Counted from the stretch's first letter, positions 50,502 to 62,249 are shown. The stretch: DNA of 64,000 bases from VHCN01 sp964589935 (GCA_964589935.1 CAZPVD010000005.1:1-64000), one strand, 5' to 3'. The notes: generated by a model from the letters alone, not told the origin. Numbers and translations: made by a program.

Positions 50502-53365
50502 AAAACCACCACGAATTCGTTCGCGTTGAACAGCGCGCGGCACAGCACGAGCAGGCCGTGCTCGCGGATGAGTTTCGCCGAGGCGGTGATTTCTTCCTTT
50601 GACGGCGCACGACCAAAGGCGAGTTGAAAGGCGCGCTTCGTTTGTGCTTCCGCGTTCGTGCCCGCCTCGTGCTCGACGCGCTCCGCAAAATAGCCCGCCT
50701 GCTGCAAGGTGAACGCGCTGTTCAGCAGGTTCAGCGCTTGCAACGGCGTGGTGCTGCTCGTGCGTTTTGGCGCGATCTGTCCCGCGTCGGGGCAGTCGAA
50801 CGCGCCGAACACGTCATCCAGCTCGACGCGCGGCTTGCTCTGATACACCATGCGGCGGAACTCAGCCGGGCCGAACTCAGTCTTCGGCTTGTAAACCTTC
50901 ACGTAATTGTCGTTCGGCACGAACAGGTCGAAGCCCGGCCCGCCCAGGCGCAAATCCAGCTTGCCGCTCACCGCGAGAATCGCGTCGCGCAACGGCTCCG
51001 CTTCGAGCCGGCGCGGCGGGAAGCGCCACAGCAAACGCGACGCGGCGTCCACGTGCAGCGCCTTTTCGTTCACGACGCCCGACTGCCGGTAGGTTGCGGA
51101 AAGTAAAATGAGCCGGTGAATGTGCTTCAATTTCCAGCCGCTGGCGACGAGTTCGCTCGCGAGCCAGTCGAGCAGTTCAGGATGCGTCGGCCGGCCGCCG
51201 TTGATGCCGAAATCGCTCGGCGTGTCCACGATGCCCGTGCCAAAGTGATAGTGCCAGAGGCGGTTGACGATGACGCGCGCGGTGAGCGGATGCCGCGGGT
51301 CGGTGATCCACTTCGCGAGCACGAGGCGACGCTCCTGCTCCGGCGCGTCGGCGGGCAACTGCATTTTCGCGCCGAACTCCGCGAGCGCGCCGGGCGCGAC
51401 CGGTTCACGCTTCTGCGTCACGTCGCCGCGATGCAGGCGAAAGGTCTCGCCCGGTTTCACGAACATCCCCGCATACACCGCCGGCGCGGCGGTCAACTCC
51501 TTCAGCCGCGCGGAAAGCGATTGCTGTTCCGTGAGCAGCCGCTGCAACTCCGCGGCATCTGCCGGTGAAAGTCCCTCGCTCGCGTAAGCCGGCTCGGGCT
51601 TCGCCTCGGGCGCGAACGGTTTCCGGTCCTCCGAGCTCGCGATGACGCGCCACGCGCCCGGCGCGGTCGCGGCCTCGATGCGATAGTTCACGGCGAGGCG
51701 GTCCTTGAATTTTTCCTCGCGGTCGCGGCCCCAAACAATTTTGCTGATGGTGAACTTCTGCGCGAATTCGAGTTGCACCCAGCCCTTGCCGCGCTCGTTG
51801 GAAATCCAACTGTGGTCGTTGCCGTAAATCCCGTCGTTCAGGTGTTCGAGCGTGTGTTTCGTGTTGCCGGGATAGTTGCCGGAGGAAGTCGCCTTCGCTC
51901 CCGCGCTGGCGAGCGAGACGTTGCGCGGCGTTTCCTCATTCGTCCAGACTTCCAGCTCGTCGAGACACGGCTCGTAGCGGTTGTTGTCACTCGTGGCGAA
52001 GACGGTGAAACGGATGAACCTTGCCTCGACGGGCGCGACGCGTTCCACGTTGAGCCGCGCGTTGACCGGTGGACGCCACCGCGCCGGCGCGTTCGTGCCG
52101 GTCTGCGCGGGCGGCTCGAAGCGTTCGAGCTGTTTGTTGATCAGCGCGAGTTCGGCGCGCACCTGTTCGGCCTTCGCCTTGCGTTCCTGGTCGTCGGCAG
52201 TTTTCAGCGGATGGTCGCCGTGCTGCACGCCCGCGAAGCACGCGACCATCGAGTAATAATCCTGCGTCGAAATCGGATCGAACTTGTGGTTGTGGCAGCG
52301 CGCGCAGTTGACGGTGAGGCCGAGGAACGTCGCGCCCGTCGTGCCGACCATGTCGTGCAGCTCGTCCGCGCGCTGCTGCGCCGTGAGCACCGGGTCGGGC
52401 GACTTCACCTGATCCCACGGACCGCCGACGATGAAGCCCGTCGCCTCGTCCGCGCCGAGCGCGTCGCCGGCGAGTTGCTCGCGGACGAACTGGTCGTAGG
52501 GCTTGTCCTCGTTGAAGGCGCGGATGACGTAGTCGCGATACGGCCAGGCGTTCGGCCTCATGCGGTTCATCTCGAAGCCGTGGCTCTCGGCGAAGCGCAC
52601 CACGTCGAGCCAGTGCCGCGCCCAGCGCTCGCCGAAGTGCGGCGAAGCCAGCAGCCGCTCGACGAGATTTTCGTAAGCCTGCGGACTTTTGTCCGCGACG
52701 AATGCCTCGACTTCCTCGGGCGTCGGCGGCAGACCGATGACATCGAACGAAAGCCGGCGAATCAGCGTGCGCCGGTCGGCTTCGGGTGACGACGCGAGCT
52801 TCTTCTCCTTCAACTTCGCCGCAACAAACGCATCCACTGGATTCTGAATCCTGAATCCTGAATCCTGAATCTTCGGTGCCGTCGGGCGCTTCACCGGTTG
52901 GAAGGCCCAATGCATTTTCCTCGCGTCGCCGCTGTCGTCGGGCCAGTTCGCGCCTTGGTCAATCCACGCGCGCAGCAGGGCGATTTGCTCGCGGGTGAGC
53001 GGGTCGCCCTTTGCGGGCATCTTCATGTCGGGCACGAGGCCGGCGACGAAATGGATCAGCGGACTCTCCGCGCTCTTGCCGGGGACGATGTCCGGCGCGT
53101 GGCTGTCGCCGCCCTTGAGCGCGTCGGATTTCCGGTCGAGCCGGAACTGGCTCTTTTGTTTCTGCGGGCCGTGACATGAGAAGCAATTTGCTTCAAAGAT
53201 CGGTTTGATGTCCCTCGCGAAATCCACCGCGCGTGACGCGGGCGGCGGCAGTTTCGAGGCATCCACTTCTGCCGCTTCGAGAAGAGCGCCCAAGGCCGTC
53301 CCCATTGCGGCCAGCAGGGATATTTGCCTCCGCAGCGGGTGCTGTCGGCAAAGAGGAGCGGTCAT
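50498..53365 (-). CDS. PSD1 (DUF1549/DUF1553) cytochrome c protein
   Basis: A large secreted protein (about 955 residues from the ATG at 53365; an upstream start at 53416 is possible). A planctomycete-type cytochrome domain with heme motif CFSCH lies near the N-terminus (IKPIFEANCFSCHGPQKQKSQFRL in two parts). It is followed by DUF1549 (RLSFDVIGLPPTPEEV), a discoidin-like insert (RYEPCLDELEVW) and DUF1553 (LAKWITDPRHPLTARVIVNRLW). A second CxxCH is present in CARCHNHKFDPI. A heptamer array lies between the first two domains. It normally pairs with DUF1501; here vapBC lies between the two. Confidence 0.87.
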   Translation of the reverse strand: MTAPLCRQHPLRRQISLLAAMGTALGALLEAAEVDASKLPPPASRAVDFARDIKPIFEANCFSCHGPQKQKSQFRLDRKSDALKGGDSHAPDIVPGKSAESPLIHFVAGLVPDMKMPAKGDPLTREQIALLRAWIDQGANWPDDSGDARKMHWAFQPVKRPTAPKIQDSGFRIQNPVDAFVAAKLKEKKLASSPEADRRTLIRRLSFDVIGLPPTPEEVEAFVADKSPQAYENLVERLLASPHFGERWARHWLDVVRFAESHGFEMNRMRPNAWPYRDYVIRAFNEDKPYDQFVREQLAGDALGADEATGFIVGGPWDQVKSPDPVLTAQQRADELHDMVGTTGATFLGLTVNCARCHNHKFDPISTQDYYSMVACFAGVQHGDHPLKTADDQERKAKAEQVRAELALINKQLERFEPPAQTGTNAPARWRPPVNARLNVERVAPVEARFIRFTVFATSDNNRYEPCLDELEVWTNEETPRNVSLASAGAKATSSGNYPGNTKHTLEHLNDGIYGNDHSWISNERGKGWVQLEFAQKFTISKIVWGRDREEKFKDRLAVNYRIEAATAPGAWRVIASSEDRKPFAPEAKPEPAYASEGLSPADAAELQRLLTEQQSLSARLKELTAAPAVYAGMFVKPGETFRLHRGDVTQKREPVAPGALAEFGAKMQLPADAPEQERRLVLAKWITDPRHPLTARVIVNRLWHYHFGTGIVDTPSDFGINGGRPTHPELLDWLASELVASGWKLKHIHRLILLSATYRQSGVVNEKALHVDAASRLLWRFPPRRLEAEPLRDAILAVSGKLDLRLGGPGFDLFVPNDNYVKVYKPKTEFGPAEFRRMVYQSKPRVELDDVFGAFDCPDAGQIAPKRTSSTTPLQALNLLNSAFTLQQAGYFAERVEHEAGTNAEAQTKRAFQLAFGRAPSKEEITASAKLIREHGLLVLCRALFNANEFVVVF
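52844..52871. repeat. heptanucleotide tandem repeat inside the PSD1 gene
   Basis: Four perfect contiguous copies of CTGAATC. They fall in the linker between the cytochrome and DUF1549 domains. Seven is not a multiple of three, so gain or loss of one unit would shift the frame; three units together would restore it. Confidence 0.85.
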
Positions 53366-53416
53366 GCCGCCAAGATTGGCGCATGGATTTGCGCGATGCA
53401 AGGCGGAGCCGCTCAT

Positions 53417-53783
53417 TTTCCGCGGCCGCCAGAAAAGTCATTGACTCCCCCGTGCGAAGCGTTACAAACAACCCCGCTTTGCGGGCGGGAATGGGTGAGA
53501 CGAGTTCCCGCCCGGCGTGTTTTTCGGGCCGGCTGGAGTTTCGGGATCCGGCGTCACCCGCGGTCTGGGCGGCAGGCTTATTGCCTGCATTAAGAAAACG
53601 GAAAACTGCCGCCGACGCCGGGTGAGGGCTTGAACATGGGGCATCGCGGCCTTAACTCTTTTTGCCGCGGTGCGGACCAAAACTGTTTTGCAAGTGTTGA
53701 CCCAGTGACCTGACACCATTTTCAGACGGCGGTTGAGCGATGCGAAATGATTCGCGCTGCCGCCGCTCCTGATCTCACAGCGC
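53417..53783. other. intergenic region upstream of the act operon with two strong hairpins
   Basis: No convincing gene. A perfect 10-bp stem (CGGGCGGGAA 53482-53491 / TTCCCGCCCG 53505-53514, 13-base loop) and a perfect 6-bp stem (GCAGGC 53572-53577 / GCCTGC 53583-53588) are present. A TTGACC at 53697-53702 could be a -35 box, but no good -10 follows. The region must hold the promoters of the act operon and of the divergent PSD1 gene; hairpins may be repeat elements or regulatory RNA. Confidence 0.5.
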
Positions 53784-54434
53784 ATGTCTGACATTTTCCC
53801 GAAGTGGACGAACAAGCTCCCCGTGATGCTCGCGGTCGGCGGCGCGCTGGTGGCGTCGGCGGCGACGGCGGGCGTGTGGTATTACTTCACGCCGAAATAC
53901 GCCCGCGTCGGCTACCAGCCGATCCAGCCCGTCGCGTTTTCGCACAACATTCACGCGAGCCAGCTCGGCATTGACTGCCGCTACTGTCACAACGGCGTCG
54001 AGAAGTCGTGGTATTCCAACATTCCCGCCGCGGGCACGTGCATGAACTGCCACAACCAGGTGCTCAAGGACGACCCGCGCCTGGCGCTCGTGCGCGACTC
54101 GGCCGCGACGGGCAAGCCCATCCCGTGGGTGCAAATCCACAAGCTGCCGGACTTCGTTTATTTCAACCACTCCGTCCACGTGAACCGCGGCATCTCATGC
54201 GTGCACTGCCACGGCAAGATCAACGAGATGGATGAAGTATTCCACGCCAAGTCGCTGGGAATGCCCTTCTGCCTCGAATGCCATCGCGATCCGTCCGCAA
54301 AAATCCGCCCGCCGGCCGAGGTGTATAATTTGAACTGGGAGGCGCCGCCGAACTTCGCCGAATCGCAGGGCAAGAAATTCGCGCACGACTGGAAGGTGAT
54401 GACCTCCGAAGCCTGTTCCGCCTGTCACCGATGA
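53784..54434 (+). CDS. actA: alternative complex III pentaheme cytochrome ActA
   Basis: Membrane-anchored multiheme cytochrome of quinol:acceptor oxidoreductase (alternative complex III). One N-terminal TM helix is followed by five CxxCH motifs: C65-H69, C86-H90, C139-H143, C163-H167 and C211-H215. Five hemes is the number found in ActA. The 216 residues are normal. It is the first gene of a seven-or-more-gene operon and overlaps actB by ATGA. It passes electrons from the ActB/ActC side to the periplasmic acceptor. Confidence 0.95.
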   Translation: MSDIFPKWTNKLPVMLAVGGALVASAATAGVWYYFTPKYARVGYQPIQPVAFSHNIHASQLGIDCRYCHNGVEKSWYSNIPAAGTCMNCHNQVLKDDPRLALVRDSAATGKPIPWVQIHKLPDFVYFNHSVHVNRGISCVHCHGKINEMDEVFHAKSLGMPFCLECHRDPSAKIRPPAEVYNLNWEAPPNFAESQGKKFAHDWKVMTSEACSACHR

Positions 54435-57400
54435 AGACCATCCCCCCCGCATGTCCCGAACCGGAGAACGGCGTCAAATACTGGCGCAGTCTCGACGCGC
54501 TTGAGGGCACGCCCGAGTTCCAGAGCTGGGTGGACCGCGAGTTCCCCGCCGGCGCGAGTGAGCTGACTGACCCGGTCACGCGCCGCGATTTCATGCGGCT
54601 CATGTCCGCATCGTTTGCATTGGCCGGCGTCGGCGCGTTCACGGGCTGCCGCAGGCCGGTCGAGAAGATTTATCCTTTTGGCAAGCAGCCGGAGAATTAC
54701 ATCCACGGCGTCCCGCAGAATTTTGCGACAGCCATGCCCACGCGGCACGGCGCGATCCCGCTCGTCGTCAAGTCGCACGAAGGCCGCCCCATCAAGATCG
54801 AGGGCAACGCGCAGCATCCCATCAACACCATCGCCGGCCACGCGCACGGCGGCACGGATGTCTTCGCGCAGGCGTCGCTGCTGAATCTCTACGATTCGGA
54901 CCGCGCGCAACGCTTCACAAAGGGCGTCAACGGCGTCGCGAAAGAGACCGCGCTCGACCAGCTCTCGAAGTTCGCCGCGCAATTCGCCGCAAACGGCGGC
55001 GCGGGCGTTGCCGTGCTGATGGAATCCGCGAACTCGCCGTCGCGCGAACGTCTGATTGCCTCGCTCGCGAAGAAGTGGCCGAACGCGAAATGGTTCACGC
55101 ACGACGCCGTTGACCTCGGCGTTACAGCGCGCGCTGCGAGCCTTGCGACGGGCAAGAGCGTTCAACCGCAGGTGAAGCTGGAAAACGCGGATGTAATTCT
55201 CTCGCTCGACTGCGACTTCATCGGCACGGAGGAGGACGCGTTCCGGCTCATCCGCGGCTTCGCTCAGGGCCGCAAGATTTCCGAGAGGAAGGGCGACAAG
55301 CAGGAAGCGAAGATGAGCCGTCTTTACGCGGTCGAGGCGCTCATGACGCAGACCGGCGCGAACGCCGATCACCGCCTGCGCGTCGCATCGAGCCACGTCA
55401 TCGCCATCGCGGCGGCAGTCGCGGCGGAAGTTGTGCCGGGCAGTCCGGACATCGTCGCGCTCGCGCGCAAGTTCCCGCTGCCCGCCGGCGTGAAGCCGGA
55501 GTGGGCGAAGGAATGCGCGAAGGACCTCGCCGCGAACCGCGGCAAGTCCGTCGTCGTCGCGGGCCATCGCCAGCCGCTCGCGGTGCATCTCATCGCGCAC
55601 ATTCTCAACGCGGCGCTCGAAAACCTCGGTAAAACCGTTGTTTTCCGCGACTCGACCGCGCCGGCCGGCTCGATTGAGGAACTTGCGCAGCAACTCGGCC
55701 GCGGCGTGGAACTGCTCGTCATCCTCGGCAGCAACCCGGCGTTCACCGCGCCGGCGAACCTGAATTTTACCGCCGCGCTCAAGGGAGCAAAGAGCATCGT
55801 CCGCCTCGGCTATCACGAGGACGAGACATTCGCCGCGCTTGGCGCGAACGGCTGGCAGATTCCGGTGGCGCACTATCTCGAATCGTGGGGCGACGCGCGC
55901 ACGAGCGACGGCACGCTGGTTTCCATCCAGCCGCTCATCGCGCCACTGTTCGACGGCCTGACCGAGACGGAAGTTCTCGCCCGGCTCGGCGCATCCGAGT
56001 CGGTGAAGGCTTACGACATCGCGCGCGAAACATTCGCCGCGCAAACGGGCGGCGCGTTCAACGAGGAAAAATGGAAGCGCTTCCTGCACGACGGCTTCCT
56101 GCCCGGCAGCGCGTCTGAACCGGCGAGTGTTGGCCTCGACAACGTGGCCGTCGCGGCTGAACTCGCGAAGGCCGCCGAGGCGCCGAAGCTCGGCCAGAAC
56201 AATTTTGAAGTCGTGTTCGCGCGCGACTACAAGCTCGACGACGGCCGCTACGCGAACAACGGGTGGCTGCAGGAGCTGCCCGATCCGATCACGAAGCTGG
56301 TGTGGGACAACGCCGTCCTTCTCAGTCGCAAGACCGCGGCCGAACTCGGCGTGGACAACAATGATCTTGTCACGATTGAACTCGGCGGCCGCAAGGTGAC
56401 GGGCGCCGTGTGGATTCAGCCGGGCCAGGCGGATTATGTCGCCGGCCTCGCGCTCGGCTACGGGCGCGAGCGCGGCGGGCGGATCGCGAACTTCAAAACC
56501 GGCACGCCGGGTTTTGGCAACGAAGGACACACAGGCTTCAACGCCTACGCGCTGCGCACGAACGCGCTCATTGCGAGCGGCGCGAAAGTTTCAAAAACGG
56601 GCGGCACGTATCGGTTGATTTGCACGCAGGATCACTGGTCCATGGAAGGCCGGCCGATCATCCGCGAGGCGAATCTTGCGCAGTTCAATGAGAAGCCGGA
56701 GTTCGCAAAGAACATGGACCTCGACGCGCCGGAGCACTCCGCGCACATCCCGAAGGATCCCAAGACCGGGCTGCCGCTGACGATTTACACGCATCCTTAC
56801 AAGAGCAATCCCGCGCTCAAGAGCGACGTGCATCAGTGGGGCATGACGATTGACCTTAACTCGTGCACAGGCTGCTCGGCGTGCGTGATCGCGTGCCAGA
56901 GCGAGAACAACATCCCGATCGTCGGCAAGGACCAAGTCTGGCGCAACCGCGAGATGCACTGGATGCGCATTGACCGTTATTACACCGGCCTGGCGGTCAA
57001 GCGCGCGGAGGCGTTGCTCACCGAGGCCGACGAAGTGCAGCAGCGGCACGACTGGATTGACGACGCGCAAGTCGTGAACCAGCCGATGCTCTGCCAGCAT
57101 TGCGAGGCCGCGCCGTGCGAGAGCGTCTGCCCCGTGAACGCGACCGTCCACGACGAGGAGGGCCTCAACGTCATGGCCTACAACCGCTGCGTCGGCACGC
57201 GGTATTGCTCCAACAACTGCGCGTGGAAGGTGCGGCGGTTCAACTTCTTTGATTTCAACAAGCGGCCTTTGGAGAAACTTTATTTCGGCCCGACCGTCGC
57301 GCGCGGCGCGGATGAGATGGATCTCGTCAAGCTCGCGAAAAACCCCGACGTGACCGTGCGCATGCGCGGCGTCATGGAGAAATGCACCTTCTGCGTGCAG

Positions 57401-57780
57401 CGCATCGAGCAGGCCAAGATCGCGCAAAAGGTCAAGGCCGGCGCGAGCAGCGACGTGCAGGTCAAGGACGGCACGATCAAGACCGCGTGCCAGCAGGCAT
57501 GTCCGGCGGACGCGATTGTCTTTGGCAACACGCTTGACGCGAACAGCCGCGTCTCCAGGCTCAAGGCCCAGCAGCGGAATTACAGCGTGCTCGGCTTCCT
57601 CGACAACCGGCCGCGCGTCACCTATCTGGCGCGCGTGCGTAATCCCAACCCGGCCATGCCCGACTACAAGGAACATCCGTTGCCCTACAGCCTGGACGAA
57701 TACACTGAGAAAAACGGCTCGCCCTTCGAGGCGGCCCATCACGGTGGCGGGCACGACGCTGAGAAGAAAGGAGCGCACTG

Positions 57781-57781
<1 letters not shown>
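54431..57781 (+). CDS. actB: alternative complex III molybdopterin-like/iron-sulfur subunit ActB
   Basis: A 1116-residue fusion. The N-terminus has a twin-arginine signal (TRRDFMRLMSASFALAG, near residue 50). The first about 750 residues resemble molybdopterin oxidoreductases (family ActB1), which in this complex lack the cofactor. The C-terminal ferredoxin domain (ActB2) has cysteine clusters C812-x2-C-x2-C-x3-C, CQHCEAAPCESVCP, CVGTRYCSNNCAW, CTFCVQ and CQQACPAD, enough for four Fe-S clusters. It overlaps actA (ATGA) and actC (TGATG). Confidence 0.93.
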
Positions 57782-59222
<1,441 letters not shown>

Positions 59223-59223
<1 letters not shown>

Positions 59224-59762
59224 TGAGCGAGCCTTCAAAACCCTACGGCCTGATCGCCGAATTCGACACGCCCGCCGCCGCGATGCACGCCGCCGAGAAG
59301 GTGCGCGACGCGGGCTTCACGCGCTGGGACGTGCATACGCCGTTTCCCGTGCACGGCATGGATGCCGCGATGGGCCTCAAGTCGTCGCAGGTCGGCTGGT
59401 TCAGCTTCCTTGGTGGCGTGACGGGCTACACCGTCGGGATGCTGATGATCTGGTGGATGAACGCCTTCGACTACAAGATCGTCGTGGGCGGCAAGCCGAT
59501 GTTCAGCCCGTTCTACTCGTTCCCCGTGAGCTACGAATGCACGATCCTGCTCGCGTCGTTCGGCTCGCTTGGCGGCATGTTGTTCCTCAACCGCCTGCCG
59601 CGCCTGTATCACCCGCTGCTCAAGAACAGGCGCTTCGCGTCCGTCACGCACGACAAGTTCTTCGTCGTGATTGAAACCGCCGACCCGAAGTATTCGCCGA
59701 CGGAAACCCGCACGCTGCTGGAAGGCGCCGGCTGCAAACACATCGAGGTCGTGGAGGACTGA
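59223..59762 (+). CDS. actD: alternative complex III subunit ActD (DUF3341)
   Basis: DUF3341 protein of 179 residues. The N-terminal YGLIAEFDTPAAAMHAAEKVRDAG domain is followed by W-D-V-H-T-PFPVHGMDAAMGLKSS, two TM helices (LGGVTGYTVGMLMIWW and CTILLASFGSLGGMLFL), and a C-terminal ferredoxin-like half (DKFFVVIETADPKY, LLEGAGC). All are characteristic of ActD. It overlaps its neighbours as TGATG on both sides, so expression is tightly coupled with actC and actE. Confidence 0.93.
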
Positions 59763-60415
59763 TGCGTTACTTCTCTTATTTTATTCTCGTCCTGCTGCTC
59801 GCGACCGTGACCGTCCGGCTCGTCGCCGGCAAACGCGGCAGCCACTCGCGCAAGCCGCCCATCGAAATCTTCAACGACATGGTGCGGCAGAACAAGGTCC
59901 GCCCGCAGGAACGCAGCGGCTTCTTCGCCGACGGCCTTGACTCGCGCCTGCCCGTGCCCGGCACCATCGCGCGCAGCCACGCGCTCGACGTGAAGGGCGT
60001 GAAGATTTTTCCGTTCGAGGACAACCCGGTGAACACCGGCCTCATTCCCGGCACGACGAATTTTGTCGCCACCATCCCGCTTGAAGTGAACGAGAAGCTC
60101 ATGGCCCGCGGACGCGAGCGGTTTAACATCAGTTGCGTCCCCTGCCACGGCCCGCAGGGCGACGGCAACGGCATCACCAAGAAAATCGGTGCGATGGCCG
60201 TGGTCCAAAGCCTGCACGACAAGCCCAACGTCTTGAAAACGGACGGCGAGCTGTTCTACGTCCTCTCGAACGGGCGCAACCTCATGCAGGGCTACGCGTC
60301 GAACATCGCGATTGAGGACCGCTGGGCCATCGTGGCCTACGTGCGCGCGCTGCAACTCTCCAAGCTCGGCGCCGCCAACGACGTTCCGCCCGCCGCGCAG
60401 GCCACGCTGAAGTAA
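59762..60415 (+). CDS. actE: alternative complex III monoheme cytochrome ActE
   Basis: Membrane-anchored monoheme cytochrome c of 217 residues. A TM or signal anchor lies at residues 3-22. The heme motif C125-V-P-C-H129 is followed by GPQGDGNGITK; a distal Met is likely in NLMQGYASNI. FNDMVRQNKVRPQE and NPVNTGLIPGTTNFVATIPLEV are typical of ActE. It is the probable electron exit point to the downstream cytochrome or oxidase. It starts in the actD stop and lies 2 bp before actF. Confidence 0.93.
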   Translation: MRYFSYFILVLLLATVTVRLVAGKRGSHSRKPPIEIFNDMVRQNKVRPQERSGFFADGLDSRLPVPGTIARSHALDVKGVKIFPFEDNPVNTGLIPGTTNFVATIPLEVNEKLMARGRERFNISCVPCHGPQGDGNGITKKIGAMAVVQSLHDKPNVLKTDGELFYVLSNGRNLMQGYASNIAIEDRWAIVAYVRALQLSKLGAANDVPPAAQATLK

Positions 60416-60417
60416 CC

Positions 60418-61809
60418 ATGAACACGCCCGCACTCACCCATTTCTGGCGCCGGCTCGGCGGCTGGGCCGCCGCGCTCGCGTGCCTCGCGCTGCTCACCGG
60501 TCCGCTCGTTGCGGCGGAAACGCAAAAATCAACCGAACGCGCCGCGCCTGCCAGCGTTGAGAAGGTGTCGTCCGGGGAACACGTTCAGGCTTCGGGTGAG
60601 GTGTCGTTCATCAAGCGCCTCGGCTATTCTTATCTCACGGCCTACATGTTCTTCCTCAGCCTGTGCCTCGGCGGGCTGTTCCTCGTGCTGCTGCACCACT
60701 TGTTCGATGCGATGTGGTCGGTGCCGACGCGGCGGTTCTGCGAGCATCTGGCCTGCCTCATTTTTCCGTGGATGCTTGTCCTGTTCCTGCCTGTCCTCGC
60801 GAACGTGCTGTGGGCGTCGCCGGAGAATTTGATCTACGAGTGGATGGATCCGGCGAAGGCCGACCACTCGCTGCACGTCAAGGTTGCGCTGTTCAACAAG
60901 ACCTCGTTCATCATCGTCTCGCTTGGGTTGTTCGCCGTGTGGGGCTGGCTCACGCATCGCCTGCGCCACTGGTCGCTCGCGCAGGACAAAGCCGAGCCGG
61001 GCCGCGGCGAACTTTCCGCGCTGATGTTCCCCGAGCACATCTTCACCGGGTTTGCCGACGCGTTTGGCGGTTCGCTGGAGCAGAACCCGCAGGTGCGCGC
61101 GACGCGCATGATGCGCATTCACGCGGCTTACGGCATCTTTGTCTTCGCGTTGACGCTCACGCTGGCCTGCATCTTCTGGATGAAGTCGCTGATGCACCAG
61201 TTCTTCTCCACGATGTATGGCGTGTATTACTTCGCGGGCAGCATGTGGACCACGATGGCCGTGGTCTATGTCATCGCGCTGGTCTTGAAGAAACGCGGCC
61301 CGCTCGCGGCGGTCATCGGCCCGCGCCAGTTCCACGACATCGGCGTTCTGTTTTTCACGTTTACTGTTTTCTACGCCTACATCCATTTCTCGCAATACTT
61401 CCTCATCTGGAACGGCGCGATCCCGGAGGAAACCTTCTGGTATGTGGTGCGCGAGCAGGGTGGCTGGTGGTGGATCGGCCAGCTTATCATCTTCGGCCAT
61501 TTCTTCGTGCCGTTCCTCGCGTTCCTGCGGATTGATGCAAAGCTGAATCCCTACGTGATGGTGCCGTTTGCCGCGTGGGCGTGCGTCATGCACTACCTCG
61601 ACATGACGTTCAACATCATGCCGAAGATTTATCCGCAAGGCCCGCACTTCGGCGTGTTCGATGTTGTGAGCCTCGCGCTCATCGGCGGCGTGCTTTACAA
61701 CCGCTTCTTCGCCGCCTTCAACGCCCACCCGCCATATCCGCAGCGCGACCCGCGCATCGCCGAGACGCTCGGTGTCTATGTCGAGCCGGCCAAGGGCGCC
61801 TCGCACTGA
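60418..61809 (+). CDS. actF: alternative complex III membrane subunit ActF
   Basis: Second NrfD-like membrane subunit, 463 residues. It has a signal-like N-terminus (ALACLALLTGPLVAAE), then about ten TM helices: FFLSLCLGGLFLVLLHHLFDAMW, FPWMLVLFLPVLAN, YGIFVFALTLTLACIFWMKSL, GSMWTTMAVVYVIALVLKKRG and GHFFVPFLAFLRI (given as separate blocks). It follows actE by 2 bp and completes actABCDEF. A recognisable small ActG is not adjacent, unless the next small gene fills that role. Confidence 0.93.
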   Translation: MNTPALTHFWRRLGGWAAALACLALLTGPLVAAETQKSTERAAPASVEKVSSGEHVQASGEVSFIKRLGYSYLTAYMFFLSLCLGGLFLVLLHHLFDAMWSVPTRRFCEHLACLIFPWMLVLFLPVLANVLWASPENLIYEWMDPAKADHSLHVKVALFNKTSFIIVSLGLFAVWGWLTHRLRHWSLAQDKAEPGRGELSALMFPEHIFTGFADAFGGSLEQNPQVRATRMMRIHAAYGIFVFALTLTLACIFWMKSLMHQFFSTMYGVYYFAGSMWTTMAVVYVIALVLKKRGPLAAVIGPRQFHDIGVLFFTFTVFYAYIHFSQYFLIWNGAIPEETFWYVVREQGGWWWIGQLIIFGHFFVPFLAFLRIDAKLNPYVMVPFAAWACVMHYLDMTFNIMPKIYPQGPHFGVFDVVSLALIGGVLYNRFFAAFNAHPPYPQRDPRIAETLGVYVEPAKGASH

Positions 61810-61812
61810 GCC

Positions 61813-62190
61813 ATGAACCACGAACCCGAGACCACTCCCTGTTGCGGCGAGGAAACCCGCGCGCGCTGCGCCTACCTCGTCGCCGTCGTCGGCGCGCTGC
61901 TCATCGTCGCCGTGCTGCTCTCGCTGATGGACAAATACACGCGCCCCGCGGCGTCCGCCGCGCCCGCGCGCGCGAAGGAACGCGCCGAGAAGCTCGCCGA
62001 AGTCCGCCGCGAAGCCGCCGCCGCGCTCGACTCTTACGGCTGGCAGGACAAGACGCGGGGCATTGTCCGTCTCCCCGTGGATCGCGCGATGGAACTTACA
62101 GTTCAGGCCTACGGCAAGGATGCGCCTGCCGTCCGGTCGAACCTCGTCGAGCGCGTGACAAAAGCCACCGCGCCGATTTCGTTCGAGTGA
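61813..62190 (+). CDS. small membrane protein of the act operon
   Basis: A 125-residue protein with one TM helix (AYLVAVVGALLIVAVLLSLM, about residues 19-38) and a soluble C-terminal part. That part contains ALDSYGWQDKTRGIVRLPVDRAMEL, a pattern I associate with small proteins encoded beside respiratory oxidase and alternative complex III genes. The N-terminal Cys pair (TPCCGEET) is notable. It lies 3 bp after actF and 59 bp before the CcoN-like gene. It could be an assembly or linking subunit, or a diverged ActG; the function is not known. Confidence 0.7.
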   Translation: MNHEPETTPCCGEETRARCAYLVAVVGALLIVAVLLSLMDKYTRPAASAAPARAKERAEKLAEVRREAAAALDSYGWQDKTRGIVRLPVDRAMELTVQAYGKDAPAVRSNLVERVTKATAPISFE

Positions 62191-62249
62191 ACCGTGCAAT
62201 GAATTTGCAACCCGCCGCGTGCTTCGTCGTCCGCTGCGCCTGACCGCGA

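Noticed and set aside
53697..53725. act operon promoter with TTGACC
   Set aside because: No acceptable -10 hexamer at 16-18 bases spacing.
54425..56530. Open frame of about 700 codons antisense to actB
   Set aside because: Shadow of the well-supported actB gene; no recognisable domains.
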